Source of the DNA: Bacillota bacterium
Lineage (GTDB): Bacteria; Bacillota; Clostridia; Lachnospirales; Lachnospiraceae
Assembly (NCBI GenBank): GCA_029224465.1
Contig: JAQXUQ010000031.1
Location: 17,002 to 81,001 of the forward strand
Reading direction: 5' to 3'
Length of the DNA: 64,000 bases
A model generated the notes under the pieces. It did not search any database and was not told the DNA's origin. It saw only the letters and a program-made list of their open reading frames with translations. The position numbers and the translations under genes are program-made. Positions within the stretch are counted from its first letter, which is position 1. Every line of letters begins with the position of its first letter. Below, piece after piece: positions 9,181 to 17,833 of this stretch.

Positions 9181-10227
9181 TCACTTTACAATCCCGAGAT
9201 TTTTCAGCGGCCATACGCGCAGCAGAATTCTTCCGACCAGCCGGTCCTGTCCGATACAGCCGATCTGCGAATTCCGGGAATCCACGGACGTTTCTCTGTG
9301 ATCCCCCATGACAAAGTATTTCCCGTCCGGCACCTGATACGGGTACCGAATGTCGGTTGTCTGCCCTTTACTTTTGGAAATGAGATACGGTTCATCGAGC
9401 GCGCGGCCGTTCAGATTCACATTGCCCGCCTCGTCGATGTCCACCCAGTCGCCCGGGCCGGCGATCACCCTTTTAACCAGAATCTTGTTGTTGAAATAAA
9501 AAGCCACAAGTTCACCTTGGTGGATGTGGTTTGTTTTGACGGCAACGACGATGTCTTTCTCGTCAAGCGTCGGCGCCATCGATGTCCCGTAAATGCGCAG
9601 GATCGGAAGCAGGAGCGTGGCCACCAAAGCAGCACCCGCCGCCACCGTAATAATCGTCATGAAGATGCCTTTCAGAACGTTGCCGCGTTTCTTTCCTGTC
9701 CGGACGCGGAGCAGTTCCTGCTCGAGCTGTTCTCTGGATGGCGGGTCCTGCAGAAGCTTTTCGGTTCTTTCGCGGCGTTTTCGGCTGCGTGGGGACTCGG
9801 CTTGCGCGGAATTTTCGTTGTGAACTGGAGCGATATCGGCTTGTGCGGGCTGGTCGCCGCGGACGCGATCGGCCTGCGCAGGCTTTTCGCTGCAAGCGGA
9901 ATCGTTCGTTTCTGGCCGCGCGGCGGCTTGATTGTCCGTTTCATGCGCAGATTCTCTTTCCGCTGCTATTTCGTCCCATGACGCATCATCCGCGAAGCTG
10001 CCTTCGGCGGCAGTTACATCCCAAGCCGTGTCATTATTTGTTTCCACTTCTGCGTCGACGCCATCCCACGGCGTGCCTTCTGAATCGCTGTTCCCTGCGT
10101 CGGCGTCACTCCAAGGCGCATCTTCAAAGCTCTCCAGATTGTCCGGCATTGCGTCCCACGAGCCGTCATCAGCCTCATCTTTTATGAAGTTGTCAGGCAG
10201 TTTGCCTGTTGCTTCTCTTCGTCTCAT
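9181..10227 (-). CDS. Signal peptidase I with repetitive acidic N-terminal extension
   Basis: Type I signal peptidase (S26) in a pilus operon, probably processing the pilus subunits. The catalytic half shows a membrane helix (about 186-209), YGTSMAPTL with Ser216, LVKRVIAGPGD with Lys252, and the GDHRETSVDSR box (308-318), so it should be active. The 185-residue cytoplasmic extension is unusual. Tryptophans at 24, 39, 54, 69 and 84 are spaced exactly 15 residues apart in acidic repeats (SWDAMPD, PWSDAD, PWDGVD, AWDVTA, SWDEIA). Three PAQAD/SAQAE-like motifs (about 115-143) and a basic, coiled-coil-prone stretch (145-180) follow. The ATG comes directly after the TAA of the small upstream gene, with GGAAGG as ribosome site. 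The enzyme assignment is firm; the role of the repeats is unknown. Confidence 0.9.
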   Translation of the reverse strand: MRRREATGKLPDNFIKDEADDGSWDAMPDNLESFEDAPWSDADAGNSDSEGTPWDGVDAEVETNNDTAWDVTAAEGSFADDASWDEIAAERESAHETDNQAAARPETNDSACSEKPAQADRVRGDQPAQADIAPVHNENSAQAESPRSRKRRERTEKLLQDPPSREQLEQELLRVRTGKKRGNVLKGIFMTIITVAAGAALVATLLLPILRIYGTSMAPTLDEKDIVVAVKTNHIHQGELVAFYFNNKILVKRVIAGPGDWVDIDEAGNVNLNGRALDEPYLISKSKGQTTDIRYPYQVPDGKYFVMGDHRETSVDSRNSQIGCIGQDRLVGRILLRVWPLKNLGIVK

Positions 10228-10422
10228 TTATATGAGCCTTCCGTTCTCGTCTCTGCGACCTGCAAGTGCGGAACGAAGCCGCCCGTTTTCCTCTTCCAGC
10301 GCTCTGATCCTGGCTGTCAGATCTTCTATTTCTTTCTGCCGGATTTCCGCGGACTTTGCCTGTCCGATCAGAAGCTCCAGCAGATCTTCTTTTGTCAGCT
10401 TGCGCAGTTCTTTATTGGTCAT
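10228..10422 (-). CDS. Small coiled-coil protein opening the pilus operon
   Basis: A 64-residue, highly charged protein (MTNKELRKLTKEDLLELL start) with a heptad pattern across about residues 20-55, giving a likely coiled coil. There are no membrane segments or enzymatic motifs. Its TAA abuts the signal peptidase ATG, so the two are translationally coupled. It may be a partner or scaffold for the signal peptidase extension or the secretion site, but that is inference. The Shine-Dalgarno is weak (the region before the ATG is GCATAGCACCCACC). I do not recognise a named family. Confidence 0.6.
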   Translation of the reverse strand: MTNKELRKLTKEDLLELLIGQAKSAEIRQKEIEDLTARIRALEEENGRLRSALAGRRDENGRLI

Positions 10423-10953
10423 GGTGGGTGCTATGCAATTTACGTAATCGTTTAATCGTATGGGGCACGTTTGAGACGCTTTAAGACAAAGCAGAGCATT
10501 TCCACCCTGCTTTTTTTCTGGAAAGACCGCTCCCGATTTCCCCCTCCGTCAATTTAGTCCGATTTAAATCATATTTTATTGATCGGATTACAAATAGATC
10601 CATTATGATGAGCTATTATGTATCGCTCATATTTTATTTATATATAGCACATATTACCAAATTTGCAAGCTCATAACTTAAACGTTTTCACAAATCTGAT
10701 ATTTTTCACAGAATCAGGATATAATTTTGTGATTTTTGCTATCTGAGAAATTCAAGATTAGAATTGCTAGCACCACTGCATTGGCACCCGCCGACCAGAA
10801 CTATCCGCTGCGAAATTGCCAAGCTTACCGTGAATAACAAAAAATTCGGATGCTGTGCCATACTTGGTAAGCCGTCCTTCAAAAGATAAGTAAAAACTAA
10901 AAGAGGCCTCTCCGATTCATATAAACCGGAGAGGTCTCTTTCTCTTTGAAAAG
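10423..10953. other. Intergenic region upstream of the pilus operon
   Basis: About 530 bp without a convincing gene. The part next to the pilus operon (10,540-10,760) is AT-rich and should hold its promoter and any long leader, but no clear -35/-10 pair was found. Near 10,488-10,517 there is a small AAAGCAG/CTGCTTT hairpin followed by Ts on the plus strand. Bases 10,780-10,880 are less AT-rich and contain a GCTTACC/GGTAAGC inverted repeat (10,824-10,872); this could be a gene remnant but no family is recognisable. Confidence 0.6.
10902..10939 (-). terminator. Terminator of the hydrolase/MarR operon
   Basis: A 13-bp stem (10,902-10,914 with 10,927-10,939, one G:U) is followed by TTTTAGTTTTT on the minus strand. 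It lies just past the MarR stop. On the plus strand it is followed by TTCTCTTT, so it could act in both directions. Confidence 0.85.
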
Positions 10954-11445
10954 TTAAATTTTAATGAGTGTAGGACGACTGAGAACATCATCAAAATGCG
11001 CGATGCTCATAATGTCAAATACTTCCTGTAATCGCTTGAGGTCTTCTTGTGAGAACTGATCTAATAGCTCAAATACCTTGCCAAAAATCATTTTCTCTGC
11101 CTTTTCCGCATACTCCCTGTAGGATAGAATACCTTTCTCCGTCACGACGAGTATCACATTTTTGCGGTTATTTGATGTGTGATACTTATTGACTAACCCG
11201 CGTTTATTCAAGAGATTCACTCTCTTGGTAAACGTACTGGTGCTGATACCGATCTTTTCCGCATACCATTTCATGTTTCGATGTTCTTCGCTGTGGTCCA
11301 GAATCTGCTCAATAATTTGTACATCGATGGAACTCATCTTTATCTCGCCACCTAACGATTCATTAAAGCAGATGGACGCATATGCATTGGCATATTTGTA
11401 AATGGCATGGATCAGTTCTTTGTGCCGCAGCCAGTTTGTTTCCAT
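10954..11445 (-). CDS. MarR-family transcriptional regulator
   Basis: Winged-helix repressor-type regulator of 163 residues. The N-terminal helix (METNWLRHKELIHAIYKYAN) and wHTH core (SSIDVQIIEQILDHSEEHRNMKWYAEKIGISTSTFTKRV region, then a wing around YHTSNNRKNVILVVTEKG) match MarR architecture, with a C-terminal dimerisation helix pair. I chose the ATG at 11,445, five bases after the hydrolase stop codon. That makes it translationally coupled; the earlier ATG at 11,469 would overlap the hydrolase. It probably controls its own operon in response to a small lipophilic or aromatic ligand; the ligand is unknown. Confidence 0.85.
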   Translation of the reverse strand: METNWLRHKELIHAIYKYANAYASICFNESLGGEIKMSSIDVQIIEQILDHSEEHRNMKWYAEKIGISTSTFTKRVNLLNKRGLVNKYHTSNNRKNVILVVTEKGILSYREYAEKAEKMIFGKVFELLDQFSQEDLKRLQEVFDIMSIAHFDDVLSRPTLIKI

Positions 11446-11450
11446 AATTT

Positions 11451-13280
11451 CTACATAAATACAGTGCAAGTGTTAGTGATCGTGAATACTGTAACGATTA
11501 TAGCATTAATTGCACCTGCAATGTAAGGATTCTTTGTATGCTTGTAGATCACTCTGGAGATCAACGTAGTTCCAATCAACACAAGTACAATAGGGAAGAG
11601 CCATAGTACATACATCGGATAGTTCGGCGATGCCATCGTCGGCTGATTCCACATCATAGATTTTGTTGTGTAGTAATGGATGTATTGAATCCACGGAAGT
11701 ACGAATGCCGGAAACGCCGCAAATAACGAAACAATGATTGCATTACCCCAGGATCTGCCGATAGTATTATAGTTGAATGCGTTTGCTGCCACAGACTGCG
11801 CGAAGTAGTACGTCAGGAAAAGTACTCCATAAGGCAGATATTTGAGGATCGGCGCCTTGAAAGCCTTAATCGCAAGTGTCCAGAGCCGGAAATCTGCCAA
11901 AAAGAAATAGTGATCTAAAAATACACACATGTATGCTGCGATAGCCACTATAAGACCGAGGAGTATGCTTAGAGCGATCTGTTTTACCGGCATTTTCACA
12001 CCGCGCTCAGATAGATCCATGCCATGTTTCTTTCCATAGAGCTTATAGTACAGAAGCATGCTGATGATGGTAATGATACCGCAGGCGGTAGACCAGAGAC
12101 CAATTCCCAGGGACTCGCCCTGCGCAACCGCTTGTGAATTTCCAAATGCAACGATCGGAAGATATACACATGTACTAAGGATACCGCAAACGATCAGGCT
12201 TCCCCAGAACCATGCATATCCCTTTCCATCAGCAACCTTTACAGGTAGAACCGATGTTTCATTCAGCAGGCTGCGGAAAGGAGTGGTGTATGCAAAAAGG
12301 AGCGCAAGCGCACAAACAAACATTCCAAGCCCGATCAGGCCAATAAAATTGAAAGCTTCTTTCCACTGCCAGATCTGATTATTCGAATCGATCGCATTCG
12401 GAGCGCCCAGTGTCTTCTGGAAGAAATCGCATACATAGCTCTCAGATCTTGCAGAGAAGTGAGACCATGGATGAATAATGGATGGCCGGAAAGTTACACG
12501 CACAGCTTCCTTACCATTGATATTCTCTGTATAGTAGGTGAAAGCCTCTCTCTTCTCCTTACCCTCCGGTTCCGTTCCAAAGTACAAGAATGACTGTGCG
12601 TTGGCGGAATCCATATAATATGGAGACTGTAGCGTAGATCCATCCTTTGCGGTAGATGTATTGAAAAACTCATCATACTCTGCAGAAATGAGCCCCACAT
12701 CTCTGCTTCCGTAGATGTTAACATACTTTCCTTCGTTGTCTGCATAGACCGGGTCATTGCAGTGAATCAAAACGACAGAGATAAGCTGCTCATCTGCTTC
12801 ATTGTCTGCGTTAACTGCCTGTGTAACAGACCAAGACCCCATGGAATGACCTGTGACACCTATTTTTGTCTTATCAACATAGGGAAGTCGGCTGACAGCA
12901 AGAACCCCCTGATAAACGCCAGTCGGCTGTATAATGTTGAAATCTTTTGTGACCTCGGAGTCCCCATGGTCCGGTTGGTCGATTGCCAGAACAACGTAAC
13001 CCCTTCGTGCCAGTTCCACGTAGTTGGCATCTGTCATTTCTTTATTATTCAAATAGCCGTGGCTTGTGACAACAGCAGGAGCCGGGGTATCTTTCGTAGC
13101 CGTATCTGGAACGAGAAGGTATGCCGACATTTCGTAACCTTCATCTGTCTCAATCGTCAGCTCCTTCATGGTGATTTTTCCGCCACCAGTCTGAATGAGT
13201 GATACAACAATTCCGCTGATCAGCATCAGAGCAATAGCCAGACACAAAAACAAACGTGCTTTCTTTCTTACTTGTTCCAT
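11451..13280 (-). CDS. Alpha/beta hydrolase fused to a polytopic membrane domain
   Basis: A 609-residue membrane protein. One N-terminal helix (9-29) leads to an extracytoplasmic alpha/beta hydrolase domain (about 35-290). This domain has the GHSMGS nucleophile elbow (Ser146), an oxyanion-type TSHGYLNN loop (72-79), DQPDHGDS (101-108) and a candidate catalytic His at 270 or 274 (IIHPWSHFS). About eight to ten membrane helices follow (310-609). The substrate is unknown; an ester or peptide hydrolase at the outer membrane face is plausible. AAGGGGGGATACT precedes the ATG. The gene is the first of a two-gene unit with a MarR regulator, and its leader contains a strong hairpin. The fusion of a hydrolase with a long C-terminal membrane domain is the notable feature. 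Confidence 0.8.
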   Translation of the reverse strand: MEQVRKKARLFLCLAIALMLISGIVVSLIQTGGGKITMKELTIETDEGYEMSAYLLVPDTATKDTPAPAVVTSHGYLNNKEMTDANYVELARRGYVVLAIDQPDHGDSEVTKDFNIIQPTGVYQGVLAVSRLPYVDKTKIGVTGHSMGSWSVTQAVNADNEADEQLISVVLIHCNDPVYADNEGKYVNIYGSRDVGLISAEYDEFFNTSTAKDGSTLQSPYYMDSANAQSFLYFGTEPEGKEKREAFTYYTENINGKEAVRVTFRPSIIHPWSHFSARSESYVCDFFQKTLGAPNAIDSNNQIWQWKEAFNFIGLIGLGMFVCALALLFAYTTPFRSLLNETSVLPVKVADGKGYAWFWGSLIVCGILSTCVYLPIVAFGNSQAVAQGESLGIGLWSTACGIITIISMLLYYKLYGKKHGMDLSERGVKMPVKQIALSILLGLIVAIAAYMCVFLDHYFFLADFRLWTLAIKAFKAPILKYLPYGVLFLTYYFAQSVAANAFNYNTIGRSWGNAIIVSLFAAFPAFVLPWIQYIHYYTTKSMMWNQPTMASPNYPMYVLWLFPIVLVLIGTTLISRVIYKHTKNPYIAGAINAIIVTVFTITNTCTVFM

Positions 13281-14099
13281 AGTATCCCCCCTTGGATGAA
13301 AACTCGAGCGGTTTCGGGAACTCGAAAGCCCGAGCTTCCGCTCTTTTTTTACTTTTGATTTTTTACCAACCCGTGTATATATCCTTTGTCCCCCCCAAGG
13401 AAAGCCCGATCTGTCAGGCCGGCCGCAAAATGATCAGTCGGGGATATGACAGGTCAAAGCATTCTCCAGGATGCCAGATGCAAGCTTTTGTCAGCACCAC
13501 CTCCCCTGCAAGCACCAGATTCATGCCTGAGAATCCGGTTATTCCGGTTTTATGCATAACTCCGAAACGACTTTGAATACACCCCCCATAATTCATGGTT
13601 TACGGTTTATTATTCAAAGAGTTCTCTTCTAGCCTCATATAGATAAATAGCCTCAATATTATGAGAAAATAATTAATAATTGCAGCATTTAATTCATATA
13701 TGTTTTATTTAGTTTCTGCGTAGAATATATCACTTCTATATTTACTATTCAATTATTGATATTATATATATATTTTCACTGATTTTTGTCTATTTTTCGT
13801 TAATATCCAGTTTTAAGCAAAACAATAATAGCTGGAATTATCACATAAAAAAGAGATAAGCTCGGAAAAGAAGCATCGCTCCATCTCAAATGAAGTTTCT
13901 ATTCTATCTGCAGTTTCTTATCTCTCGAAGGATCCACGGATAAGATGGTATTTATGGTGTACGGATGGAATCAAGGGAGCTAAAAAAATTCCCTCCGGAT
14001 AGAAGTATCTCTACCCGGAAGGAATCTGCCCCGTCTACACACAGCTTTCGATACAATACACCGCCCACACGCACTCTGCATTCAAACTGCAAGACATTT
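13281..14099. other. Long intergenic region upstream of the hydrolase gene
   Basis: About 820 bp. Bases 13,304-13,345 form a GAGCGG/CCGCTC stem with an inner CGGG/CCCG pairing. On the minus strand it lies in the hydrolase leader; on the plus strand it is followed by seven Ts. Bases 13,380-13,600 are GC-moderate with a weak 60-codon minus frame and no ribosome site. Bases 13,600-13,860 are very AT-rich. AGAGATAAG (13,852-13,860) pairs with CTTATCTCT (13,917-13,925). The end holds the ABC operon terminator. No gene is convincing. Confidence 0.6.
13982..14025 (-). terminator. Rho-independent terminator of the ABC transporter operon
   Basis: On the minus strand ATTCCTTCCGGGTAGA pairs with TATCCGGAGGGAAT (13,988-14,025) and is followed by TTTTTTT (13,982-13,988). 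It lies about 75 bp past the ATPase stop. Confidence 0.92.
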
Positions 14100-15827
14100 C
14101 TATCGCACGTCCCTGCCTTTCCCGGCAAACTCCAGTCTTCCCTCGCTGATTCTTCTTCCGGACTGCCGGTCAAACAGAAGAATGTGATTTCCGTTCAGAT
14201 TGATGCTGACTTTCTCACCGATCCGGAACGTATTGCTGCCGAAGATCACGCCCGTTAAAAGCAACGTGTCCGCAACGCTGAGTTTGAGTGTTGTTTCCAT
14301 TCCGGTCGGCATCGCGCCGTAAACAATGGAAGAGAGCGCGCCGTTTTCCTCGATATCGACTGCCTCCGGCCGGATGCCAAGCACAAGATCATCATTCGTC
14401 AGCACCGGCGTCTCCTGAATGGAAGTATCCTCTTCTGTAATTTTCTGGATGTGGTACCGGAAAACTTCATCTTTATTTGATTTCTCAACAAGCTTCTTAT
14501 CCTTCAGACGTTCCGCTTCTCTTTGCCTCTCCTGTTCGCTCCTCCGGTCGCGGTCCGCGAACCAGGCTTCCAGATCCAGCGGAGCCGAAGGGACAAAAAC
14601 TGCGCGCAGTCCGCAAAACAGTTCGAGCATAATACCGCCCGCAGCTGCTTTGTCCATCGCGGCACCTGAAGGCGTTCCCGCGGCTGCGCTTTCCCGCGCA
14701 TCGTGGATAACTTTCGCCTCCACGAAGTTAATACCCGGATTTCCGACAAAGTCCGCCGCAAACAGGTTGGCAGGCTCATTATAAACTGTCAGAGGTGCGT
14801 CATATTGCTGCAGCACGCCGTTATTTAACAGGCAGATGCCGGTCGCAAGCGTCATTGCCTCCATCTGATCGTGTGTTACATAGACAAGCGTCGAGCCTGT
14901 CTCAAGATGCAGACGCTGCAGCTCATAGCGCATTTCCAGACGCAGCTTGGCGTCAAGGTTTGACAGCGGCTCGTCCATGAACAGGACTCTCGGTTTGGGT
15001 GCCAGCGTTCTCGCGATCGCGACACGCTGCTGCTGTCCTCCGGACAGCTCCGCCGGATACCGGTCCATGAACATACCGATTTTGACAATTCTCGCGACCT
15101 CGCGCACACGGGCGTCGATTTCTTCGGAGGAAAGCTTACGGACGGCTTTCTGCGGAATTCCGCCCCGGACAACCTGACAATCCGCATTGAGATCCTCCCC
15201 TTGCGCGCGGCGTGCGGCTTTTCTGTCTTCCAGTTTCTTTTCGTATATCTTTTTCGCTTCCGCGGCGGCACTGTCCGGGTCTGCCGCGTCCTGAATCTTC
15301 AGATCATACAATTCCTTCGCCGTCATCATGGAAAGACCGAAAGTGTCAATCAGCTTTACGTATGCCTTCTCCGTGTCCGGATTCCCTTTCTTGTCTCTGC
15401 ATTCCAGAATCAGCTCCCGGATCCTCCGTCCTCCCGAAAGGCTGCGCAGGATGTCTGACGCCCTCTTGGCCTCTACATCCAGAACGGCCATCTCCTCTTT
15501 TACATTTTTCAGACCGAAGGAAATGTTCTGATAAACGGTCATGTTCGGCCATAGCGCGTAGTTCTGGAATAAAAATCCGACCTTGCGCTTGTTCGGCGGC
15601 ACGTTAATACCCGCATCGGAGTCAAAAACGACCTGATCCCCGATCATAATCTTCCCCTCGGTCGGCGTTTCCAGGCCTGCGATCATGCGGAGGATCGTTG
15701 TTTTGCCGCAGCCGGACGGCCCCAGAAGCGTTACAAAGGCATTGTCCCGAATATCGAGGGACAGGTCATCGACACCGTAAAAACTGCCCCATCGTTTTGT
15801 AATATGTATAAGCTTGATCGCAGGCAT
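14100..15827 (-). CDS. ABC transporter ATPase with two unusual insertions
   Basis: ATPase subunit of the importer encoded upstream (FbpC/AfuC/MalK-like). It has Walker A GPSGCGKTT (36-44), Q-loop Gln88 (FQNYALWP), signature LSGGQQ (261-266), Walker B VLFMDEP (281-287), D-loop SNLDAK and H-loop His319. At 575 residues it is far longer than the usual 350 or so. About 124 residues (110-233), mostly charged helix, are inserted between the Q-loop and the signature, and they contain a second LSGG-like motif (SLSGGRR, 129-135). The C-terminal regulatory part also carries an Arg/Glu/Lys-rich coiled segment (near 430-460) inside an OB/TOBE-type fold (LGIRPEAVDI). It lies 12 bp behind the permease gene. 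Core motifs are intact, so ATP hydrolysis is expected; the role of the insertions is unknown. Confidence 0.88.
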   Translation of the reverse strand: MPAIKLIHITKRWGSFYGVDDLSLDIRDNAFVTLLGPSGCGKTTILRMIAGLETPTEGKIMIGDQVVFDSDAGINVPPNKRKVGFLFQNYALWPNMTVYQNISFGLKNVKEEMAVLDVEAKRASDILRSLSGGRRIRELILECRDKKGNPDTEKAYVKLIDTFGLSMMTAKELYDLKIQDAADPDSAAAEAKKIYEKKLEDRKAARRAQGEDLNADCQVVRGGIPQKAVRKLSSEEIDARVREVARIVKIGMFMDRYPAELSGGQQQRVAIARTLAPKPRVLFMDEPLSNLDAKLRLEMRYELQRLHLETGSTLVYVTHDQMEAMTLATGICLLNNGVLQQYDAPLTVYNEPANLFAADFVGNPGINFVEAKVIHDARESAAAGTPSGAAMDKAAAGGIMLELFCGLRAVFVPSAPLDLEAWFADRDRRSEQERQREAERLKDKKLVEKSNKDEVFRYHIQKITEEDTSIQETPVLTNDDLVLGIRPEAVDIEENGALSSIVYGAMPTGMETTLKLSVADTLLLTGVIFGSNTFRIGEKVSINLNGNHILLFDRQSGRRISEGRLEFAGKGRDVR

Positions 15828-15839
15828 AATGGTGCTCCT

Positions 15840-17672
15840 TTACTTTTCTTTTCCGACGCCGCTGTCAAGGCTCGCTCCGGTGAACAGATCAATCAGCGTG
15901 TTGAACAGCAGAATCGTGAGAATCAGGATCAGATTAATGGAACTCGAGAACGCGTAAAGTCCCATTTCATCAAAGTAATCCAGCGTCGTCGACAGGATGA
16001 ATCCCTGTGTGCACAGCAGTAAAAACAGGGACAGCTCCCGGATGCAAGTCATAAACGGAAGTGTGTATCCGCTGATGATGGACGACTTCTGAATCGGAAT
16101 GATAATTCTTGTCATCCGTTTGATCCATGGAATATTCTGGATGATCGCGGCTTCTTCGATCTCATTTGAAAGCTGCAGCATCGAATTCAGCGAACTGCGC
16201 GAGGCAAACGGAATATATTTCACAACGCCTGCAATAATCAGCAGTGTATAGGTGTTGAACAGGTTGATGTGCTGATTCGAGAACAGGATGAAAAACGCGG
16301 CGCCGACAGCGATCGAAGGCATCAGATACGGCAGAAATGCAATGTTGTTGACATAACCTGCCCATTTGCTTCTGCGGTTTTTGGCAACGGAATAACCGAT
16401 CAGCGTGCCGATCGTTCCCGCAATCAGCGCGCACATGACCGCGAGGAAAAGCGTTCCCTTGAACGCATGCCAGATCGTCGGATTATAAAGAATGCCCTGC
16501 TGGCCGTACATGCCGTTTTCGGTGATGTTTTCATGTGTGATCCACCACTTTGTCGTCAGGTTTGAAAAATCTCCGGTATACAGGAAGCTGTAATCGCCGG
16601 GATTCGGCAGGAATGTTTCAAGTGCGAACAGAACGATCGGCCAGATCGAAGTAAAGAACGTCAGGATGATAAAAACAACAGCGACAATATGTTTTCCCGC
16701 TCTGCCAAGATGCACTTTGGAAAGCTGCCCCGATTTCCCGGTGACGGTTGTGAAGTTTCTGCGGCTCGTCAGCGTCGTCTGGTTGAAACCGAGAATCAGG
16801 ACGCCGAAAATCATCATGATGATCGCCAGAATGCTGGCTTCTCCCGTGTACTTCGAGTTCATCGAGATGTATTTGGTTGAAAGCGTCGTCAGATTCAGAT
16901 AGTGCGGCACCGGATAGGATCCCATTGCCGAGCCGAAAACCAGAAGTATCGTGCTTAAGATGGCAGGCTTTACCATCGGGAGTGTGACCCGTCCGAAAAT
17001 CTTCCAGCGCGGCGTATCGAGGATGGTCGCCGCCTCTTCGAGGTTTGCGTCCATGTTTTTAAAGATGCCGCCGATCAGGATATACGCAAACGGCGCGTAA
17101 TGCAGCCCTAATACCAGCGCGCTCGGGAACAGGCCCTGACAGAACCATTTCGGCATGGCGACGTGGAACAGCGACGCAAGCAGGCCGTCCGCAGTTCCGG
17201 TTACCTTGTTCGAATTGAACATGTGCTGCCAGACAACCGCCAGCGTCCACTGGGGCATAATATACGGAAAAATAAAAATCGAGCTCAGATACTTTTTGCA
17301 CCGCATATCCGTTCTGGTCACGAGATACGCGAAAATTCCTCCATACAGGATGGAAATCAGACAGGCGAGCACGGACAAAAGGACCGTGTTCATCAGCGGT
17401 TTCCACAGGTTTGTTCCGGCCAGCCGGCTCGTAAAAAGATCGATGTAGTTGACAAGGCTGTAGCCGCTGCTTTTTCCGGTCAGATGCTGGTCGATGGTGC
17501 CGGGATGAATCACGAACGTATCCCGGACAATCGCGATGACAGGGGCAAGCGTACTGCATGTCAGAACAATGCCGAACATCAGCAATATGACATTCTGCGG
17601 CTTTACAAAAAATGTCTTGATCTTATTCAGGAGAATGGCGGACTTCTTCTTTCGGGCAATCGTATTCTCCAT
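15840..17672 (-). CDS. Fused two-domain ABC permease, AfuB/FbpB-like
   Basis: A 610-residue integral membrane protein, the translocation channel of the importer. It is a head-to-tail fusion of two permease halves. Two EAA loops are visible (NLEEAATILDTPRWKIFG in the first half, EIEEAAIIQNIPWIKRM in the second), with about six helices each. Such fused permeases are typical of the Fe3+/hexose-phosphate (FbpB/AfuB) class, so one gene supplies the whole channel. It follows the binding-protein gene after a 160-bp gap with a hairpin, and is 12 bp ahead of the ATPase. The substrate could be ferric iron or a phosphorylated sugar; the neighbouring sensor genes make a sugar phosphate attractive, but this is inference. 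Confidence 0.88.
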   Translation of the reverse strand: MENTIARKKKSAILLNKIKTFFVKPQNVILLMFGIVLTCSTLAPVIAIVRDTFVIHPGTIDQHLTGKSSGYSLVNYIDLFTSRLAGTNLWKPLMNTVLLSVLACLISILYGGIFAYLVTRTDMRCKKYLSSIFIFPYIMPQWTLAVVWQHMFNSNKVTGTADGLLASLFHVAMPKWFCQGLFPSALVLGLHYAPFAYILIGGIFKNMDANLEEAATILDTPRWKIFGRVTLPMVKPAILSTILLVFGSAMGSYPVPHYLNLTTLSTKYISMNSKYTGEASILAIIMMIFGVLILGFNQTTLTSRRNFTTVTGKSGQLSKVHLGRAGKHIVAVVFIILTFFTSIWPIVLFALETFLPNPGDYSFLYTGDFSNLTTKWWITHENITENGMYGQQGILYNPTIWHAFKGTLFLAVMCALIAGTIGTLIGYSVAKNRRSKWAGYVNNIAFLPYLMPSIAVGAAFFILFSNQHINLFNTYTLLIIAGVVKYIPFASRSSLNSMLQLSNEIEEAAIIQNIPWIKRMTRIIIPIQKSSIISGYTLPFMTCIRELSLFLLLCTQGFILSTTLDYFDEMGLYAFSSSINLILILTILLFNTLIDLFTGASLDSGVGKEK

Positions 17673-17728
17673 AGCAACCTTCCTTCAATAGAATAGAATC
17701 CGGTTTCCTACCGGCAGCATAACAAAGA

Positions 17729-17768
17729 GGCAAAGCGGCAGCAGCCGTGTGTTCTGCTGCCGCCTGCC
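17729..17768 (-). terminator. Attenuator hairpin between binding protein and permease
   Basis: CGGCAGCAG (17,736-17,744) pairs with CTGCTGCCG (17,754-17,762), extended by GGCAAAG/CTGCC flanks. On the minus strand it is followed by TCTTTGTT. It is a partial terminator that would give high binding-protein and lower permease expression. Confidence 0.6.
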
Positions 17769-17833
17769 GTAGATTTTCTTCCTGCAGGGTGCATGCGGCG
17801 CGCGGCGCCGGACACACCCGTGGTCTCCGGGTA

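Noticed and set aside
10423..10953. Transposase remnant in the pilus upstream region
   Set aside because: A short translatable stretch near 10,780-10,840 has stops on both sides and no recognisable family.
13414..13596. 60-codon minus-strand frame with a possible small protein
   Set aside because: No ribosome site, no domain, and it lies in a stretch with changing composition; could be a remnant but not supportable.
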